Shown here: one piece after another, positions 37,505 through 47,671 of the stretch | Layout of the letters: the number at the start of each line of letters is the position of its first letter | Numbering within the stretch: position 1 is the stretch's first letter | DNA from: Thiomicrospira sp. ALE5 | GTDB taxonomy: Bacteria > Pseudomonadota > Gammaproteobacteria > Thiomicrospirales > Thiomicrospiraceae | Length of the DNA stretch: 64,000 nt | Assembly (NCBI RefSeq): GCF_900112445.1 | Contig: NZ_FOYY01000004.1 | Span: forward strand, 344,841 to 408,840 | Reading direction: 5' to 3' | Notes under the pieces: generated by a model | Database searches by the model: none | Told to the model about the DNA's origin: nothing | What the model saw: only the letters and a program-made list of their open reading frames with translations | Position numbers and translations under genes: made by a program

Positions 37505-39178
37505 ATGCGTTGGTTAAAAACCGCCCTATTATCTTGTTTGCTTTATGTCCCTAGCAGCCAGGCTTACCAGCATGCGGTGGCGATGCCTGACCATTATTCA
37601 GCCGCGATTGCCCAGCATATTCTTGATCGTGGAGGCAATGCTGTCGATGCCGCCGTGGCCGCCTCATTTGGTCTCGCGGTGACCTATCCTGAAGCCGGCA
37701 ATTTGGGCGGGGGTGGCTTTATGCTGATGCGCATGCATCATCACAATTGGTTTTTAGACTATCGTGAAACCGCACCCGCTCGTGCCCATCGTGACTTATT
37801 TTTAGATGAACAAGGTGAAGTGATACCCTTTGCATCGCTATTAGGTCCGCAATCTAGCGGCGTACCGGGTCAAGTGATGGGCTTGTGGCAAGCGCATCAA
37901 CGCTTTGGTCATTTACGTTGGCAGGAAGTCTTAGCACCCGCGATTGAATTAGCTGAACAGGGTTTTGTGGTGTCCCAAGCATTGGCTGATGTCGCTGACT
38001 GGTACAGTGGTTGGTCTAGCGATAAAGGCTATAGTAACAACTTTAATACGTATTTTGGTAATTTGGGGGTGGGTGAGCGGCTGGTTCAGCCTGAACTAGC
38101 CGCTACGTTAAAGCGCCTGTCACGCGATGGTGTAAGGGAGTTTTATCATGGTGAAACGGCCGATTTAATTGTCGCGCATCAACAACGTATTGGCGGTTTG
38201 ATTACCCATCAAGATCTGGCCAACTATCACGCCATTTGGCGCGAACCTGTGCAAGCTGACTGGCAAGGTATGACCGTCGTGTCCGCTCCACCGCCCAGCT
38301 CAGGCGGTATTGCGCTGATTCAATTGCTATTGATGGCCGAACAACATCAACAGGCACTCAAGGCTGAATCCCATAATTCGGCGCACTATATCCATATTCT
38401 AGCGGAGCTGAAAAAACGCGCCTATGCCGATCGTGCGGAATATTTAGGCGATAGTGATTTTGTGGATGTACCCATCGCAAAATTGATTGATCCAGCTTAT
38501 ATTGCTAAGCGTGCCGCGAAGATTAATTTAACTGCACCCAGTGCTACTGAAGCAGTGGCACCAGGCCTGGCACCGTTTAATGAGTCTGAACAAACCTCGC
38601 ATTTTTCTATTGTAGATCGCTGGGGCAATGCCGTGGCTAGCACCTTCACCCTGAATATGCCGTTCGGTAATGGCTGGGTCGTACCTGGAGCTGGGTTTTT
38701 AATGAACAATGAAATGGATGATTTTTCAGCCAAACCCGGCGTGCCCAATTTATATGGTGTGATAGGCAATGAAGCGAATGCCATTGCACCGAATAAACGC
38801 ATGCTGTCATCAATGAGTCCAACCATCGTGATTGCCAATCAAAAAGTCGATGCAGTACTAGGCACGCCCGGTGGTTCAACGATTATTACCAGCGTGTTTC
38901 AAACCCTACTTAACAGTTACTGGTTTAAGATGCCGTTACAACAAGCCATAGATATTACGCGAGTACATCATCAACTTTGGCCATCACAACAGATAGGTTT
39001 TCACCCGGAACTCGATAGCAGCACACAACAACAATTGCGTGAGTTGGGCTATCAAGTGGAAGCACGACGCTTTTTTGGCGATATGCAAGTGATTAAGCGA
39101 CAAGCCGATGGTACGTTTGACGCAGCTTCAGACCAACGTGGGCGCGGTGAAAGCCGCGTTTGGCCACAACCTCAGTAA
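37505..39178 (+). CDS. ggt: Gamma-glutamyltransferase
   Basis: Ggt hydrolyses or transfers the gamma-glutamyl group of glutathione in the periplasm and self-cleaves into two subunits. The 557 residues have a signal peptide (cleavage after SSQA), GGNAVDAAVAASFGLAVTYP, NLGGGGFML, and the autoprocessing site with catalytic Thr in EQTSHFSIVD, followed by GFLMNNEMDDFS and SSMSPTIV. Length is normal. A single gene with its own promoter region (37375-37504). Confidence 0.94.
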   Translation: MRWLKTALLSCLLYVPSSQAYQHAVAMPDHYSAAIAQHILDRGGNAVDAAVAASFGLAVTYPEAGNLGGGGFMLMRMHHHNWFLDYRETAPARAHRDLFLDEQGEVIPFASLLGPQSSGVPGQVMGLWQAHQRFGHLRWQEVLAPAIELAEQGFVVSQALADVADWYSGWSSDKGYSNNFNTYFGNLGVGERLVQPELAATLKRLSRDGVREFYHGETADLIVAHQQRIGGLITHQDLANYHAIWREPVQADWQGMTVVSAPPPSSGGIALIQLLLMAEQHQQALKAESHNSAHYIHILAELKKRAYADRAEYLGDSDFVDVPIAKLIDPAYIAKRAAKINLTAPSATEAVAPGLAPFNESEQTSHFSIVDRWGNAVASTFTLNMPFGNGWVVPGAGFLMNNEMDDFSAKPGVPNLYGVIGNEANAIAPNKRMLSSMSPTIVIANQKVDAVLGTPGGSTIITSVFQTLLNSYWFKMPLQQAIDITRVHHQLWPSQQIGFHPELDSSTQQQLRELGYQVEARRFFGDMQVIKRQADGTFDAASDQRGRGESRVWPQPQ

Positions 39179-39192
39179 CTTTAGTTATTCGA

Positions 39193-39918
39193 TTATTTAT
39201 CCAGGCGTTGGCCGACCAAACGGCTACCGCCATCTAAGGGCAAAATCGTGCCCGTGGTGTAGGGATTATCCAGCAAATAATCGACAGCATGGCACAACAC
39301 CTGCGCACCCGGCTCCATCGGCAACAATAACCGGTCTAAACGTGCTTGACGATAGGCCGCACTGTCTTGCGGATGAAAAGTTAATAAGGCGGGGGCAATG
39401 GCATTAACTTTTACATCAGGGGCAAAAGCTTGCGCAAAAGACAAGGTCATATTTTCTAGTGCGGCTTTGGTTGCTAAATAGGCAATTTTCGACGGATGAC
39501 CTTGGCTAACGCGCGCATCGGAAATACTGATAATATCCTTTTGCTCGGACTGGCAGGCTTGTAACAAGGGTAAGCAGGCCTGGTTAAGCTCATAAGGCGC
39601 ACGCACATGCACATCAAATTGTTTTTGCAAGGCATCTGGTGCCGAATCCGGCCACCAGAGCGAGGCATTGTGAATCAAGGCGCGGATACTACCGATCCGC
39701 TCGGTCAATTTTGGCAGCAAGTGCTTAACCGCATCGGGTTGATTAAAATCCACCTGCAAGCCCACTGCGCCGGCGTCTAACAACTGCTCTACGCCCGGCT
39801 TGAGGCTTCGATAGGTAAATACAATCGGATGCGAACGCCTCTGCATTAAATGCTGCGCTAAAGCCAACCCGATTCGCTGACCTGCCCCGGTAATCACGAT
39901 TGCCTGTTCGAGTTTCAC
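39193..39918 (-). CDS. folM: Dihydromonapterin reductase-like short-chain dehydrogenase
   Basis: The 241-residue SDR protein has the N-terminal TGAGQRIGLALAQHLM, IHNASLWWPD, SISDARVSQGHPSKIAYLATKAAL (with the Ser/Tyr-Lys catalytic set) and LDGGSRLVG. The TGAGQRIG variant and the WWPDS loop match FolM, which reduces dihydromonapterin and weakly dihydrofolate. FolA is also present (17.2 kb), so this is not a replacement. Convergent with ggt. Confidence 0.82.
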   Translation of the reverse strand: MKLEQAIVITGAGQRIGLALAQHLMQRRSHPIVFTYRSLKPGVEQLLDAGAVGLQVDFNQPDAVKHLLPKLTERIGSIRALIHNASLWWPDSAPDALQKQFDVHVRAPYELNQACLPLLQACQSEQKDIISISDARVSQGHPSKIAYLATKAALENMTLSFAQAFAPDVKVNAIAPALLTFHPQDSAAYRQARLDRLLLPMEPGAQVLCHAVDYLLDNPYTTGTILPLDGGSRLVGQRLDK

Positions 39919-40016
39919 ACTGCCTCCTGATTCCCTTCACAATTTAAACTATAATAAGTGAAACAGAATTCTACTGCGTTGACCTCTCGCATAAAAGCGA
40001 AAAAAAGGAACAGATC

Positions 40017-40877
40017 ATGAAGATTGTTATTCTAGGCGGTACCGGATTTGTGGGGCGTCACCTATCACGTCATCTTACCGAGCAGGGCCATCAGATCAGT
40101 GCGCAAGGGCGCTCAGCATTTAAGGACTTAGATCACCTCACCCAACTCATTGATGACCAAGATGTGGTGATTCAATTAGCGGGCGCCAATATTGGCGAAC
40201 GCTGGAATGAAGCCTATAAGCGCGAACTTTATGACAGCCGGATTGCTACCAGCGAGCTGCTACAAAAAGCCCTCGCTAAAGCCACCACCCCACCCCAACG
40301 CATTTTAGCGGCCTCCGCGATTGGTATTTATCCGCAACGCCCTTGTGGTCAACCCCTTGACGAACAGTGTACCGATGTCGATCCAGGTTTTTTAGGTCAC
40401 TTAGGACAAACCTGGGAAGCCGCTAATGCCCAACTGACGCCTGCGCCACTGATTATGCGTTTTGGCGTAGTACTCGGATTGGATGGTGGCGCGTTAGCGA
40501 AAATGTTACCGGCGTTTCGTTTGGGCGGAGGCGGTCCAGTGGCCGGGGGGCAACAATGTTTTAGCTGGATTCATATTGATGACTTGGTCGCAGCGATCAG
40601 TTGGGCGCTAACCCAACCGACGCTGAGTGGTGCGATTAATTTCTGCGCACCCGAGCCGCTGACCCAAGCGGCATTTGGTCGCACCCTTGCTCATGCGTTA
40701 GGCCGTCCATTTTGGCTACCCATGCCAGAGTTTGCGCTAAAAATTCTGTTTGGGGAAGGCGCTCAAGTACTGACTCATAGCAGTTGTGTAGTGCCAACCC
40801 GCTTAACTGAATTAGGTTTTAAATTCACCTACCCTGATGCTACCTCGGCCTTAAAACACTTGGTGAGCCGTGCCTGA
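40017..40877 (+). CDS. TIGR01777-type NAD-dependent epimerase/dehydratase (YfcH-like)
   Basis: The 286-residue protein has the Rossmann start MKIVILGGTGFVGRHLSRHL, VIQLAGANIGERWNEAYKRE, SAIGIYPQ and the family segment RFGVVLGLDGGALAKMLPAFRLGGGGPV with SWIHIDDLV. Its function in bacteria is not known; plant and cyanobacterial relatives influence cell division. It overlaps mutM by 8 bases. Confidence 0.9.
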   Translation: MKIVILGGTGFVGRHLSRHLTEQGHQISAQGRSAFKDLDHLTQLIDDQDVVIQLAGANIGERWNEAYKRELYDSRIATSELLQKALAKATTPPQRILAASAIGIYPQRPCGQPLDEQCTDVDPGFLGHLGQTWEAANAQLTPAPLIMRFGVVLGLDGGALAKMLPAFRLGGGGPVAGGQQCFSWIHIDDLVAAISWALTQPTLSGAINFCAPEPLTQAAFGRTLAHALGRPFWLPMPEFALKILFGEGAQVLTHSSCVVPTRLTELGFKFTYPDATSALKHLVSRA

Positions 40878-41700
40878 ATTACCTGAAGTTGAAACGACAC
40901 TGCGTGGCATTGCCCCGCACTTAGATGGGCAAACCGTGGCGGGTTTGACCGTACATCAAGGACGGCTACGCTGGCCAGTGCCAAGTGATCTTGCCACTAA
41001 GATTACCCAACAAACCATCACCCGCCTAAGTCGTCGCGCCAAATACCTCTTGCTTGAGTTTCCGACCGGTACGCTAATTATTCATCTCGGCATGTCTGGC
41101 TCGTTACGCATTTTAGATGCCAATACACCGCGCAAAAAGCACGACCATATTGATTTGTTGACCACCCAAGGTCAGACCCTACGTTATCATGACCCACGCC
41201 GCTTTGGTGCTTGGCTCTGGACCGATGACACCGCCGCGTCCCATCCATTGCTCGCCCACCTAGGACCCGAACCCTTAGATGCTGAGTTCAATGCGCACTG
41301 GCTGTTGCAACAGGCTAAACATCGCAAGATTCCACTAAAAACGCTGATTATGGATAATAAGGTTGTCGTGGGTGTGGGCAATATTTATGCTAATGAATCG
41401 CTGTTTTTAGCAGGCCTCCATCCCGCGATGCCCGCTAAAGACTTGTCGCAACAACAAGCTGAGAACTGGGTAACGATTGTTAAGCAGGTATTGGCTAAGG
41501 CTATTGACCAAGGCGGCACCACCCTGCGCGACTTCTATCATGCTGATGGTCAAGCGGGCTATTTTAAACAACATCTTTATGTCTATGGCCGTGCCGGTGA
41601 AGCCTGCCAGGTGTGTGGCACACGACTCGAAAAAATGATTATTCAACAACGCGCCAGTGTATTCTGCCCAAGATGCCAGGCCTTACCCAGCTCGTCGTAA
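40870..41700 (+). CDS. mutM: Formamidopyrimidine-DNA glycosylase
   Basis: MutM removes 8-oxoguanine and ring-opened purines. It starts with GTG, so the processed protein begins with the catalytic Pro followed by ELPEVE. The 276 residues show LSRRAKYLLLE (Lys of the active site), the helix-two-turn-helix segment MDNKVVVGVGNIYANE, and the zinc finger CQVCGTRLEKM...CPRCQ at the C-terminus. Overlap with the upstream gene implies coupling. Confidence 0.96.
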   Translation: MPELPEVETTLRGIAPHLDGQTVAGLTVHQGRLRWPVPSDLATKITQQTITRLSRRAKYLLLEFPTGTLIIHLGMSGSLRILDANTPRKKHDHIDLLTTQGQTLRYHDPRRFGAWLWTDDTAASHPLLAHLGPEPLDAEFNAHWLLQQAKHRKIPLKTLIMDNKVVVGVGNIYANESLFLAGLHPAMPAKDLSQQQAENWVTIVKQVLAKAIDQGGTTLRDFYHADGQAGYFKQHLYVYGRAGEACQVCGTRLEKMIIQQRASVFCPRCQALPSSS

Positions 41701-41712
41701 AAGGAAAGCCAA

Positions 41713-42207
41713 ATGCCCGCTTACTCACTCAACAACACCTCATTCAAATCCCTTGGCTTAATGACAGCCGCAATCACTGGCCTAATTACCACCCTGATAC
41801 TGCTTGGAGGATGTAGCGACAGCACCAAAGGACCAAGCTGGCCGTTATTAACCGACTGCGATTTACATCAGCAGGCCTGCTTGGCGACCAGCCCTGATCA
41901 AACCCAGCAGGTCGAGTTGGCGCTGTCGCCGCAACCAATCCCGATTGCGCGCCCTATTGAAGCGAGCGTGCAACTTAGCGGATTTGAGGATGTCACTAAG
42001 GTAGAACTAGATATCGCTGGCATTAATATGTACATGGGCTATAACCGCGTCAATCTACATGCGCAGCCAGACACTATGTTTGCCGGTCAAACCATGTTAG
42101 CTTTTTGTACCAACGAAGTGATGCAGTGGCAGGTCACCGTACTGATTCACCATAGCGATGGCCAAGTCAGTCAAGTGCCTTACCTGCTAGAAACTCGCAA
42201 TCGCTAA
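41713..42207 (+). CDS. Predicted lipoprotein of unknown function
   Basis: The 164-residue protein has a long N-terminal hydrophobic segment ending in the lipobox LLGGC (Cys at about residue 34). The mature part contains two or three further Cys and the segment [19 protein letters not shown], a beta-sandwich-like stretch similar in flavour to small copper/respiratory accessory proteins with an Ig-type fold. That resemblance is weak and I do not assign a function. It starts 12 bp after mutM with a good SD and ends 4 bp into the convergent dut gene. Confidence 0.7.
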   Translation: MPAYSLNNTSFKSLGLMTAAITGLITTLILLGGCSDSTKGPSWPLLTDCDLHQQACLATSPDQTQQVELALSPQPIPIARPIEASVQLSGFEDVTKVELDIAGINMYMGYNRVNLHAQPDTMFAGQTMLAFCTNEVMQWQVTVLIHHSDGQVSQVPYLLETRNR

Positions 42208-42680
42208 CGCCGCCCTGAATGACCAAAGCCACCCTGGCCGCGTTCACTGGCATCACTAAATTCAGATACCTGTTGAAATTGCGGTTGCAGTACCGGCACA
42301 ATTACCATTTGTGCAATCCGCTCACCCACCGCAATTTCATAAGGCTGATCGCCGCGATTCCAACAAGATACTTTTAGTTCACCTTGATAATCCGAGTCAA
42401 TTAACCCGACCAAATTCCCTAACACCAAACCGTGCTTATGCCCCAAGCCAGAGCGCGGTAAAATCATCGCCGCTAGGCCGGGATGGGCTAAATGTACCGC
42501 TAAGCCTGTCGGGATTAGCAGGGTTTGCCCTGGCACAATGGTAAGGGGCTCGGCAATCGCGGCACGTAAATCAAGGCCTGCAGAACCTTCGGTTGCATAG
42601 GCTGGAAATGGGATTGTGTCACCGATGCGGGGGTCTAGGATTTTATATTCAAGGGTTAGGCTATCTTGCGCGTTTAACAT
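42204..42680 (-). CDS. dut: Deoxyuridine 5'-triphosphate nucleotidohydrolase
   Basis: Dut hydrolyses dUTP to dUMP, the ThyA substrate. The 158 residues carry the five motifs: [42 protein letters not shown] and the C-terminal Gly-rich [11 protein letters not shown]. It follows the AI-2E-type permease gene with a one-base overlap. Confidence 0.96.
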   Translation of the reverse strand: MLNAQDSLTLEYKILDPRIGDTIPFPAYATEGSAGLDLRAAIAEPLTIVPGQTLLIPTGLAVHLAHPGLAAMILPRSGLGHKHGLVLGNLVGLIDSDYQGELKVSCWNRGDQPYEIAVGERIAQMVIVPVLQPQFQQVSEFSDASERGQGGFGHSGRR

Positions 42681-43759
42681 TAAGGGGTTCCTTTTGATTC
42701 TTGGGTTGATGATGAAGTAGTGTTGTCGGACTCGTGAGTAGGCAGTGCCTCATTTGATAGCATTATCCCAATCCAACGGGTCTCTTCATTTTGTTCAAGG
42801 GCAATTTTGACAATCATCGTCAACGGGATAGATAAAAACATCCCAACCGGGCCAAATAGCCAGCCCCAGAGGATTAAAGATAAAAACACCACCAGCGGCG
42901 ATAGCCCTAGGCCTTTGCCCATGTAACGCGGCTCAATTAAACTGCCCATCACCACGTTAATAACAAGGAAACCCAGTGCGACTAAGGCGGCTTCACCAAA
43001 ACCTAGTTGTACCATCGCTAAGAGTACCGCAGGCACCGCTGCAATCAGAGAGCCAATGTTGGGAATAAAGTTCATTAGCATGGCAATTAACCCCCAGAGT
43101 ATCGGAAAGTCAACGCCTAAAAACATCAGCCATAATGTCACTAACAGACCTGTGATGAAGCTAATAATCGTTTTAATAAATAAATATTTATTAACGCGAT
43201 CCATAAAACCACTGGTTAACTCGATTGTGAAGTTAGCATTTTTACTGGCCGCTTTTAATTTAGCGGGCAACTTCGCTTCTTCCATCATTAGAAAAATAAC
43301 AATAAATATCACCAAAAACGTGCTGGTCAGTACAGAGCCGACTGCAGATAGCGCCGTACCAATTGAGCCCATTACCGTTGCTGGATTAATGTGCTGCATA
43401 ATCATGTCGCGAGTTAACGGGATATTAAACTGTTCAGCTAGCGGTACCAAGCCAGTGAGCATGGTTTGCAAGCGCATTTGATAATGAGGTAGCTGAAGCA
43501 TAAAGGCATTGATCGATTGACTCACAATCGACGCTAACCCGCCCCCGACTATAATCAATACCGACAGTACAATCAGCACCGCCGCATACCCTGGAATGCC
43601 GCGTTTGGTAAGCATTCTTAAAAATGGGCTACTGATAATCGCAATAAACAACGCCAACATAATCGGAATAGTAATGGACTCTGCCGCTTTGAGGCCGGCC
43701 AAAATAATAATAATCGCGGCAAGGCCAACCAGCCAACTCAACCCTTTTGCATCTGTCAT
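42680..43759 (-). CDS. AI-2E family (PerM-like) transporter
   Basis: The 359-residue membrane protein (start ATG at 43759, [12 protein letters not shown]) has about eight membrane segments with the family's long amphipathic stretch in the middle and [19 protein letters not shown] plus [21 protein letters not shown] near the C-terminus. Members export autoinducer-2 or act as Na+/H+ antiporters; the substrate here is unknown. A TTG further upstream is an unlikely start. Confidence 0.88.
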   Translation of the reverse strand: MTDAKGLSWLVGLAAIIIILAGLKAAESITIPIMLALFIAIISSPFLRMLTKRGIPGYAAVLIVLSVLIIVGGGLASIVSQSINAFMLQLPHYQMRLQTMLTGLVPLAEQFNIPLTRDMIMQHINPATVMGSIGTALSAVGSVLTSTFLVIFIVIFLMMEEAKLPAKLKAASKNANFTIELTSGFMDRVNKYLFIKTIISFITGLLVTLWLMFLGVDFPILWGLIAMLMNFIPNIGSLIAAVPAVLLAMVQLGFGEAALVALGFLVINVVMGSLIEPRYMGKGLGLSPLVVFLSLILWGWLFGPVGMFLSIPLTMIVKIALEQNEETRWIGIMLSNEALPTHESDNTTSSSTQESKGTP

Positions 43760-43815
43760 AGTCTTATATCTCAAATATCAGTGATTGCGCTCAGTTTAGC
43801 ACTTTGAAGTAGCAA

Positions 43816-43833
43816 ACGTCATCAAAGCGTCAT
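43816..43833 (+). promoter_or_regulatory. Candidate Pho box upstream of ppk1
   Basis: Two 7-base direct repeats, ACGTCAT and GCGTCAT, are separated by CAAA, the 7-4-7 layout of PhoB boxes (consensus CTGTCAT repeats). A possible -10, TAAAAT, is at 43855-43860; the gap to it is one helical turn longer than usual. Phosphate control of ppk would make biological sense, but the match is partial. Confidence 0.45.
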
Positions 43834-43903
43834 GTTGCCCAAAGCGATTTCAGTTAAAATAAAAAAATAAATCCTATAACAACGTTTTGCCACGAGGAAT
43901 CCA

Positions 43904-46054
43904 ATGACAACATCGCCTCAACCAACACCGACACCTAGTGTACAACCCATTTATATAAACCGTGAATGCAGCCTGCTGGAGTTTAATCGCCGCGTACTTG
44001 CGCAAGCTAAAAATGCGCAAGTGCCATTATTGGAGCGCTTAAAGTTTTTATGTATTTCCAGCTCAAACATGGATGAGTTTTTTGAGGTACGTTTAGCCAG
44101 TTTAATTGAACTGGCCAAAGAACCTGCAGCACGCACTCACCCTGATAACCTTGTGCCCAAAGACGCTGTAGCTCAATTGAGTAAGGCTGCGCATGACATT
44201 GTCAAAGACCAATACCATACGCTAAACCATATCTTGATCCCTGCGCTGGAAAAAGAAGGCATTCGTTTTGTAAGGCGCAATCACTGGAACGACAAACAAA
44301 AAGAATGGATTCGCAATTACTTTTTAGACTCATTAAAACCGGTACTCAGCCCGATGGGCCTAGACCCGTCGCATCCTTTCCCTAAAATTCTCAACAAAAG
44401 CTTGAATTTTATTGTGTCCTTAGAGGGCAAGGATGCGTTTGGGCGCTCGAATGGTTTAGCAATTGTGCAGGTACCACGGTCATTACCGCGCTTGGTCAAG
44501 CTACCGCCGGAAGCGACTGACGGTGATAATGACCTAGTATTTTTATCATCTATCTTACACTCTAACGTGGCTAACTTATTTCCGGGCATGACCGTGACCG
44601 GTTGTTATCAGTTTAGAGTCACCCGCAACACCAACTTGTTTATTGATGAAGAAGAAGTCGATGACATTATGAGTGCGTTACAGGGTGAGTTATATGGTCG
44701 TCAATATGGCGATGCCATTCGTTTAGAAGTGGCCGACAATTGCCCGCCAGCGATGATGGATTATTTGCTTGACCGTTTCAAACTGGACGAGACGGCTTTA
44801 TATCAGGTGCATGGCCCAGTCAACTTGCATCGCTTAGATGCGGTGCCTAATCTAGTCAATCGCCCAGATTTGATCTTTCCACCACACGTGCCCAAACCTT
44901 TTAAACCTAAGCCCACGAATAAAAACCCCTTCCGGTTGTTCTCGCGTAAAAAGGATGGTGAAAATTTATTTCAACATATCGCACGCCAGGATATTTTGCT
45001 GCATCACCCCTATGATGCCTTTACCCCGGTAATTGACTTTTTAAACCAAGCATCAAAAGACCCCAATGTATTAGCAATACGGATGACTCTGTACCGAACT
45101 GGCGAAAAATCGGCCATTATTGATGCCTTGGTGCGTGCCGCTAAAAATGGCAAAGAGGTGACAGCGGTTATCGAGCTACGCGCTCGTTTCGATGAGGACA
45201 ATAACATTCAGCAAGCCACTAGGTTACAGGACGCCGGTGTACATGTGGTATATGGTGTGGTGGGCTACAAAACCCATGCTAAGATGATTTTAGTGGTGCG
45301 CCGTGAAGAGTCCAAGTTACGCCACTATGTGCACCTTGGCACAGGCAACTACCATCACATTACCACGCGTTTTTATACCGATTTTGGGCTGTTTACCTGC
45401 CATAAGGATATTGGTCATGATGTGACCAAAATCTTCCAGCAACTCACCAGTTTAGGCAATACCAAAGATCTTAAAGTATTATTACAGTCACCCTTCACCC
45501 TGCACTCTGGCATGATTGAACGCATTCAGCGTGAGGCTGAAAACGCGCGTAATGGTAAACCCGCGCGCGTGATTGCCAAAATGAACGGTTTACAGGAAAA
45601 GCAAATTATTGATGCGCTTTATGAGGCCTCACAAGCGGGTGTAAAAGTCGATTTGATTATACGTGGCATTTGTTCGTTAGTCCCGGGTGTGCCCGGCTTG
45701 TCTGAAAACATTCAAGTGCGCTCGATTATTGGCCGCTTTTTGGAACACCATCGGGTTTATTATTTTGAAAATCACGGCGGCGAGCCGGAACTATATTGCT
45801 CCAGTGCCGACTGGATGAGCAGAAATCTGTTATCTCGTGTTGAAACCTGCTTTCCAATTCTTGATCCCCAATGTTTTCAGCAGGTCTTTACCGAAGGGTT
45901 GGCTTTGTACTTAGAGGACAATACCTCAGCGTGGATATTACAACCTAATGGTCACTATCAGCTAATCAGTCCCGATCCAGCAAACACCGAGGAGTTGATT
46001 AACTCACAACAGCTTCTCATCAACCAATACCAAGGCGACAACCCAACTAGCTAA
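43904..46054 (+). CDS. ppk: Polyphosphate kinase 1
   Basis: PPK1 polymerises the gamma phosphate of ATP into polyphosphate. The 716 residues show the four-domain layout: INRECSLLEFNRRVL, ISSSNMDEFFEVR, the catalytic His region VVYGVVGYKTHAKM followed by YVHLGTGNYH, and the second His area FLEHHRVYYFENHGG. Length is usual. It is followed by ppx 84 bp later on the same strand. Confidence 0.97.
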   Translation: MTTSPQPTPTPSVQPIYINRECSLLEFNRRVLAQAKNAQVPLLERLKFLCISSSNMDEFFEVRLASLIELAKEPAARTHPDNLVPKDAVAQLSKAAHDIVKDQYHTLNHILIPALEKEGIRFVRRNHWNDKQKEWIRNYFLDSLKPVLSPMGLDPSHPFPKILNKSLNFIVSLEGKDAFGRSNGLAIVQVPRSLPRLVKLPPEATDGDNDLVFLSSILHSNVANLFPGMTVTGCYQFRVTRNTNLFIDEEEVDDIMSALQGELYGRQYGDAIRLEVADNCPPAMMDYLLDRFKLDETALYQVHGPVNLHRLDAVPNLVNRPDLIFPPHVPKPFKPKPTNKNPFRLFSRKKDGENLFQHIARQDILLHHPYDAFTPVIDFLNQASKDPNVLAIRMTLYRTGEKSAIIDALVRAAKNGKEVTAVIELRARFDEDNNIQQATRLQDAGVHVVYGVVGYKTHAKMILVVRREESKLRHYVHLGTGNYHHITTRFYTDFGLFTCHKDIGHDVTKIFQQLTSLGNTKDLKVLLQSPFTLHSGMIERIQREAENARNGKPARVIAKMNGLQEKQIIDALYEASQAGVKVDLIIRGICSLVPGVPGLSENIQVRSIIGRFLEHHRVYYFENHGGEPELYCSSADWMSRNLLSRVETCFPILDPQCFQQVFTEGLALYLEDNTSAWILQPNGHYQLISPDPANTEELINSQQLLINQYQGDNPTS

Positions 46055-46138
46055 GGCCAACCACACATATCGGTAAACAAATTACATGGTTTACCGATAA
46101 AAAATCGATTACACTTATCGCAAACTTGCTTTCAAACT

Positions 46139-47668
46139 ATGAAAAAAACTATGAACGACAATCCAGAGTCTGATTTGTACGCCGCCATTGACTTGGGTTC
46201 AAACAGTTTTCACATGATTCTTGCTCGCGAACGCGACCACCAGCTTCAGGTAATCGACAAGCATAAAGAAATGGTGCGATTGCGTTCAGGTCTCGACTCA
46301 CAAGGTTGGCTATCAGAGGAAGCTATTGAAAGTGCACTGAAATGTTTAACGCGTTTTGGTCAACTCATCAAACACTTGCCCGCTCAAAACATTCGTGCCG
46401 TTGGCACAAACACCTTGCGCAACGCCCAAAACTCGCGCCATTTTTTACAAGCCGCGGGTGATGCCCTTGGTCACCATATAGAGATTATTTCGGGTCAAGA
46501 AGAAGCTCGATTAATCTTTCTCGGTGTGGTTCATGGTCTACCTAAAAGCAATGAGCAACGGCTAGTCATGGATATTGGCGGTGGCAGCACAGAATATATT
46601 ATTGGTCAGGGGTTTACTAACCAACACCTAACCAGTACCGAAATGGGCTGTGTTAGTCTCACGCAAGCTTTTTTTGCTGAAGACATTATTACCCCAGAGC
46701 GCATGACTCGAGCCATTACCAGTGCGCGCCAAATTTTACGCCCACACCGTAAAAGCTTAACCAAACAAGGTTGGGATGGCGCTTATGGTGCCTCGGGGAC
46801 AATCAAGTCGATCAGTCAAATCTTGGTTGAAAACCAATGGAGCAGTGATGGCAGCATTCAACTGAGTGGCTTACAACAACTTCGTGGGGAATTGATTAAA
46901 GCAGGAAGCGCCATGGATGCGTCTATCCCTGGCTTAAAAGACGACCGACGCCCCGTTATTGCCGGAGGTTTAGCCATTTTAATTGCAACCTTTGAAGAAC
47001 TCAGTATAGCCACGATGCTTGTTAGCTCAAATGCCCTGCGTGAAGGCTTAGTATTTGACACCTTGGGACGTTTACATAACGAAGACAGCCGCGAGCAGAG
47101 TGTGCAGGCGATGCAAAACTGGATGCGGGTCGATACCGCGCAGGCAAAACAAGTTGCTCAGACAGCTCGCCGTTTGTATCATCAAGCACACAATACTTGG
47201 CAGCTGCACGATACCGAATACAACTATCCTAAGTTGTTGGAGTGGTCTGCGCAGTTACATGAATGCGGGATGGCCATCAGCTACAAACGCTACCGTCACC
47301 ATTCCGCCTATCTGCTCGAAAATACGGATCTCGCCGGCTTTACCAACCAAGAAAAGCAAATGCTTGCCGCTATGATGCTCAACCACCGAGGTAAGTTTAT
47401 TAACGAGGCGTTTGATACGCTTTTTGAACCACATAATAACAAACTCGTATTTCTAACCGTATTGCTGCGCTTGGCTGTACGCATTCACCGTGGCCGTGAT
47501 TTAGATTTGCCTGAGATATTACTACACATTGACACCAGCGCGTTAGAACACCGGCTTAGCCTAGTCTTTGAAGAAGGTTGGTTAGAACGACATCCGCTTA
47601 CTGCAATGGATTTAAACATAGAGGCAAAACGTCTCGAGGCTGCTGGCTTTTACTTAAGTATTGAATGA
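46139..47668 (+). CDS. ppx: Exopolyphosphatase
   Basis: Ppx degrades polyphosphate and may also hydrolyse pppGpp. The 509 residues show the ASKHA phosphate loops DLGSNSFHMIL and MDIGGGSTEYI, GASGTIKSI, and a C-terminal HD-like region with HECGMAISYKRYRHHSAYL. The start could be the ATG at 46139 or at 46151. It converges on the oxidoreductase gene with only 3 bases between stops. Confidence 0.95.
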   Translation: MKKTMNDNPESDLYAAIDLGSNSFHMILARERDHQLQVIDKHKEMVRLRSGLDSQGWLSEEAIESALKCLTRFGQLIKHLPAQNIRAVGTNTLRNAQNSRHFLQAAGDALGHHIEIISGQEEARLIFLGVVHGLPKSNEQRLVMDIGGGSTEYIIGQGFTNQHLTSTEMGCVSLTQAFFAEDIITPERMTRAITSARQILRPHRKSLTKQGWDGAYGASGTIKSISQILVENQWSSDGSIQLSGLQQLRGELIKAGSAMDASIPGLKDDRRPVIAGGLAILIATFEELSIATMLVSSNALREGLVFDTLGRLHNEDSREQSVQAMQNWMRVDTAQAKQVAQTARRLYHQAHNTWQLHDTEYNYPKLLEWSAQLHECGMAISYKRYRHHSAYLLENTDLAGFTNQEKQMLAAMMLNHRGKFINEAFDTLFEPHNNKLVFLTVLLRLAVRIHRGRDLDLPEILLHIDTSALEHRLSLVFEEGWLERHPLTAMDLNIEAKRLEAAGFYLSIE

Positions 47669-47671
47669 AGC

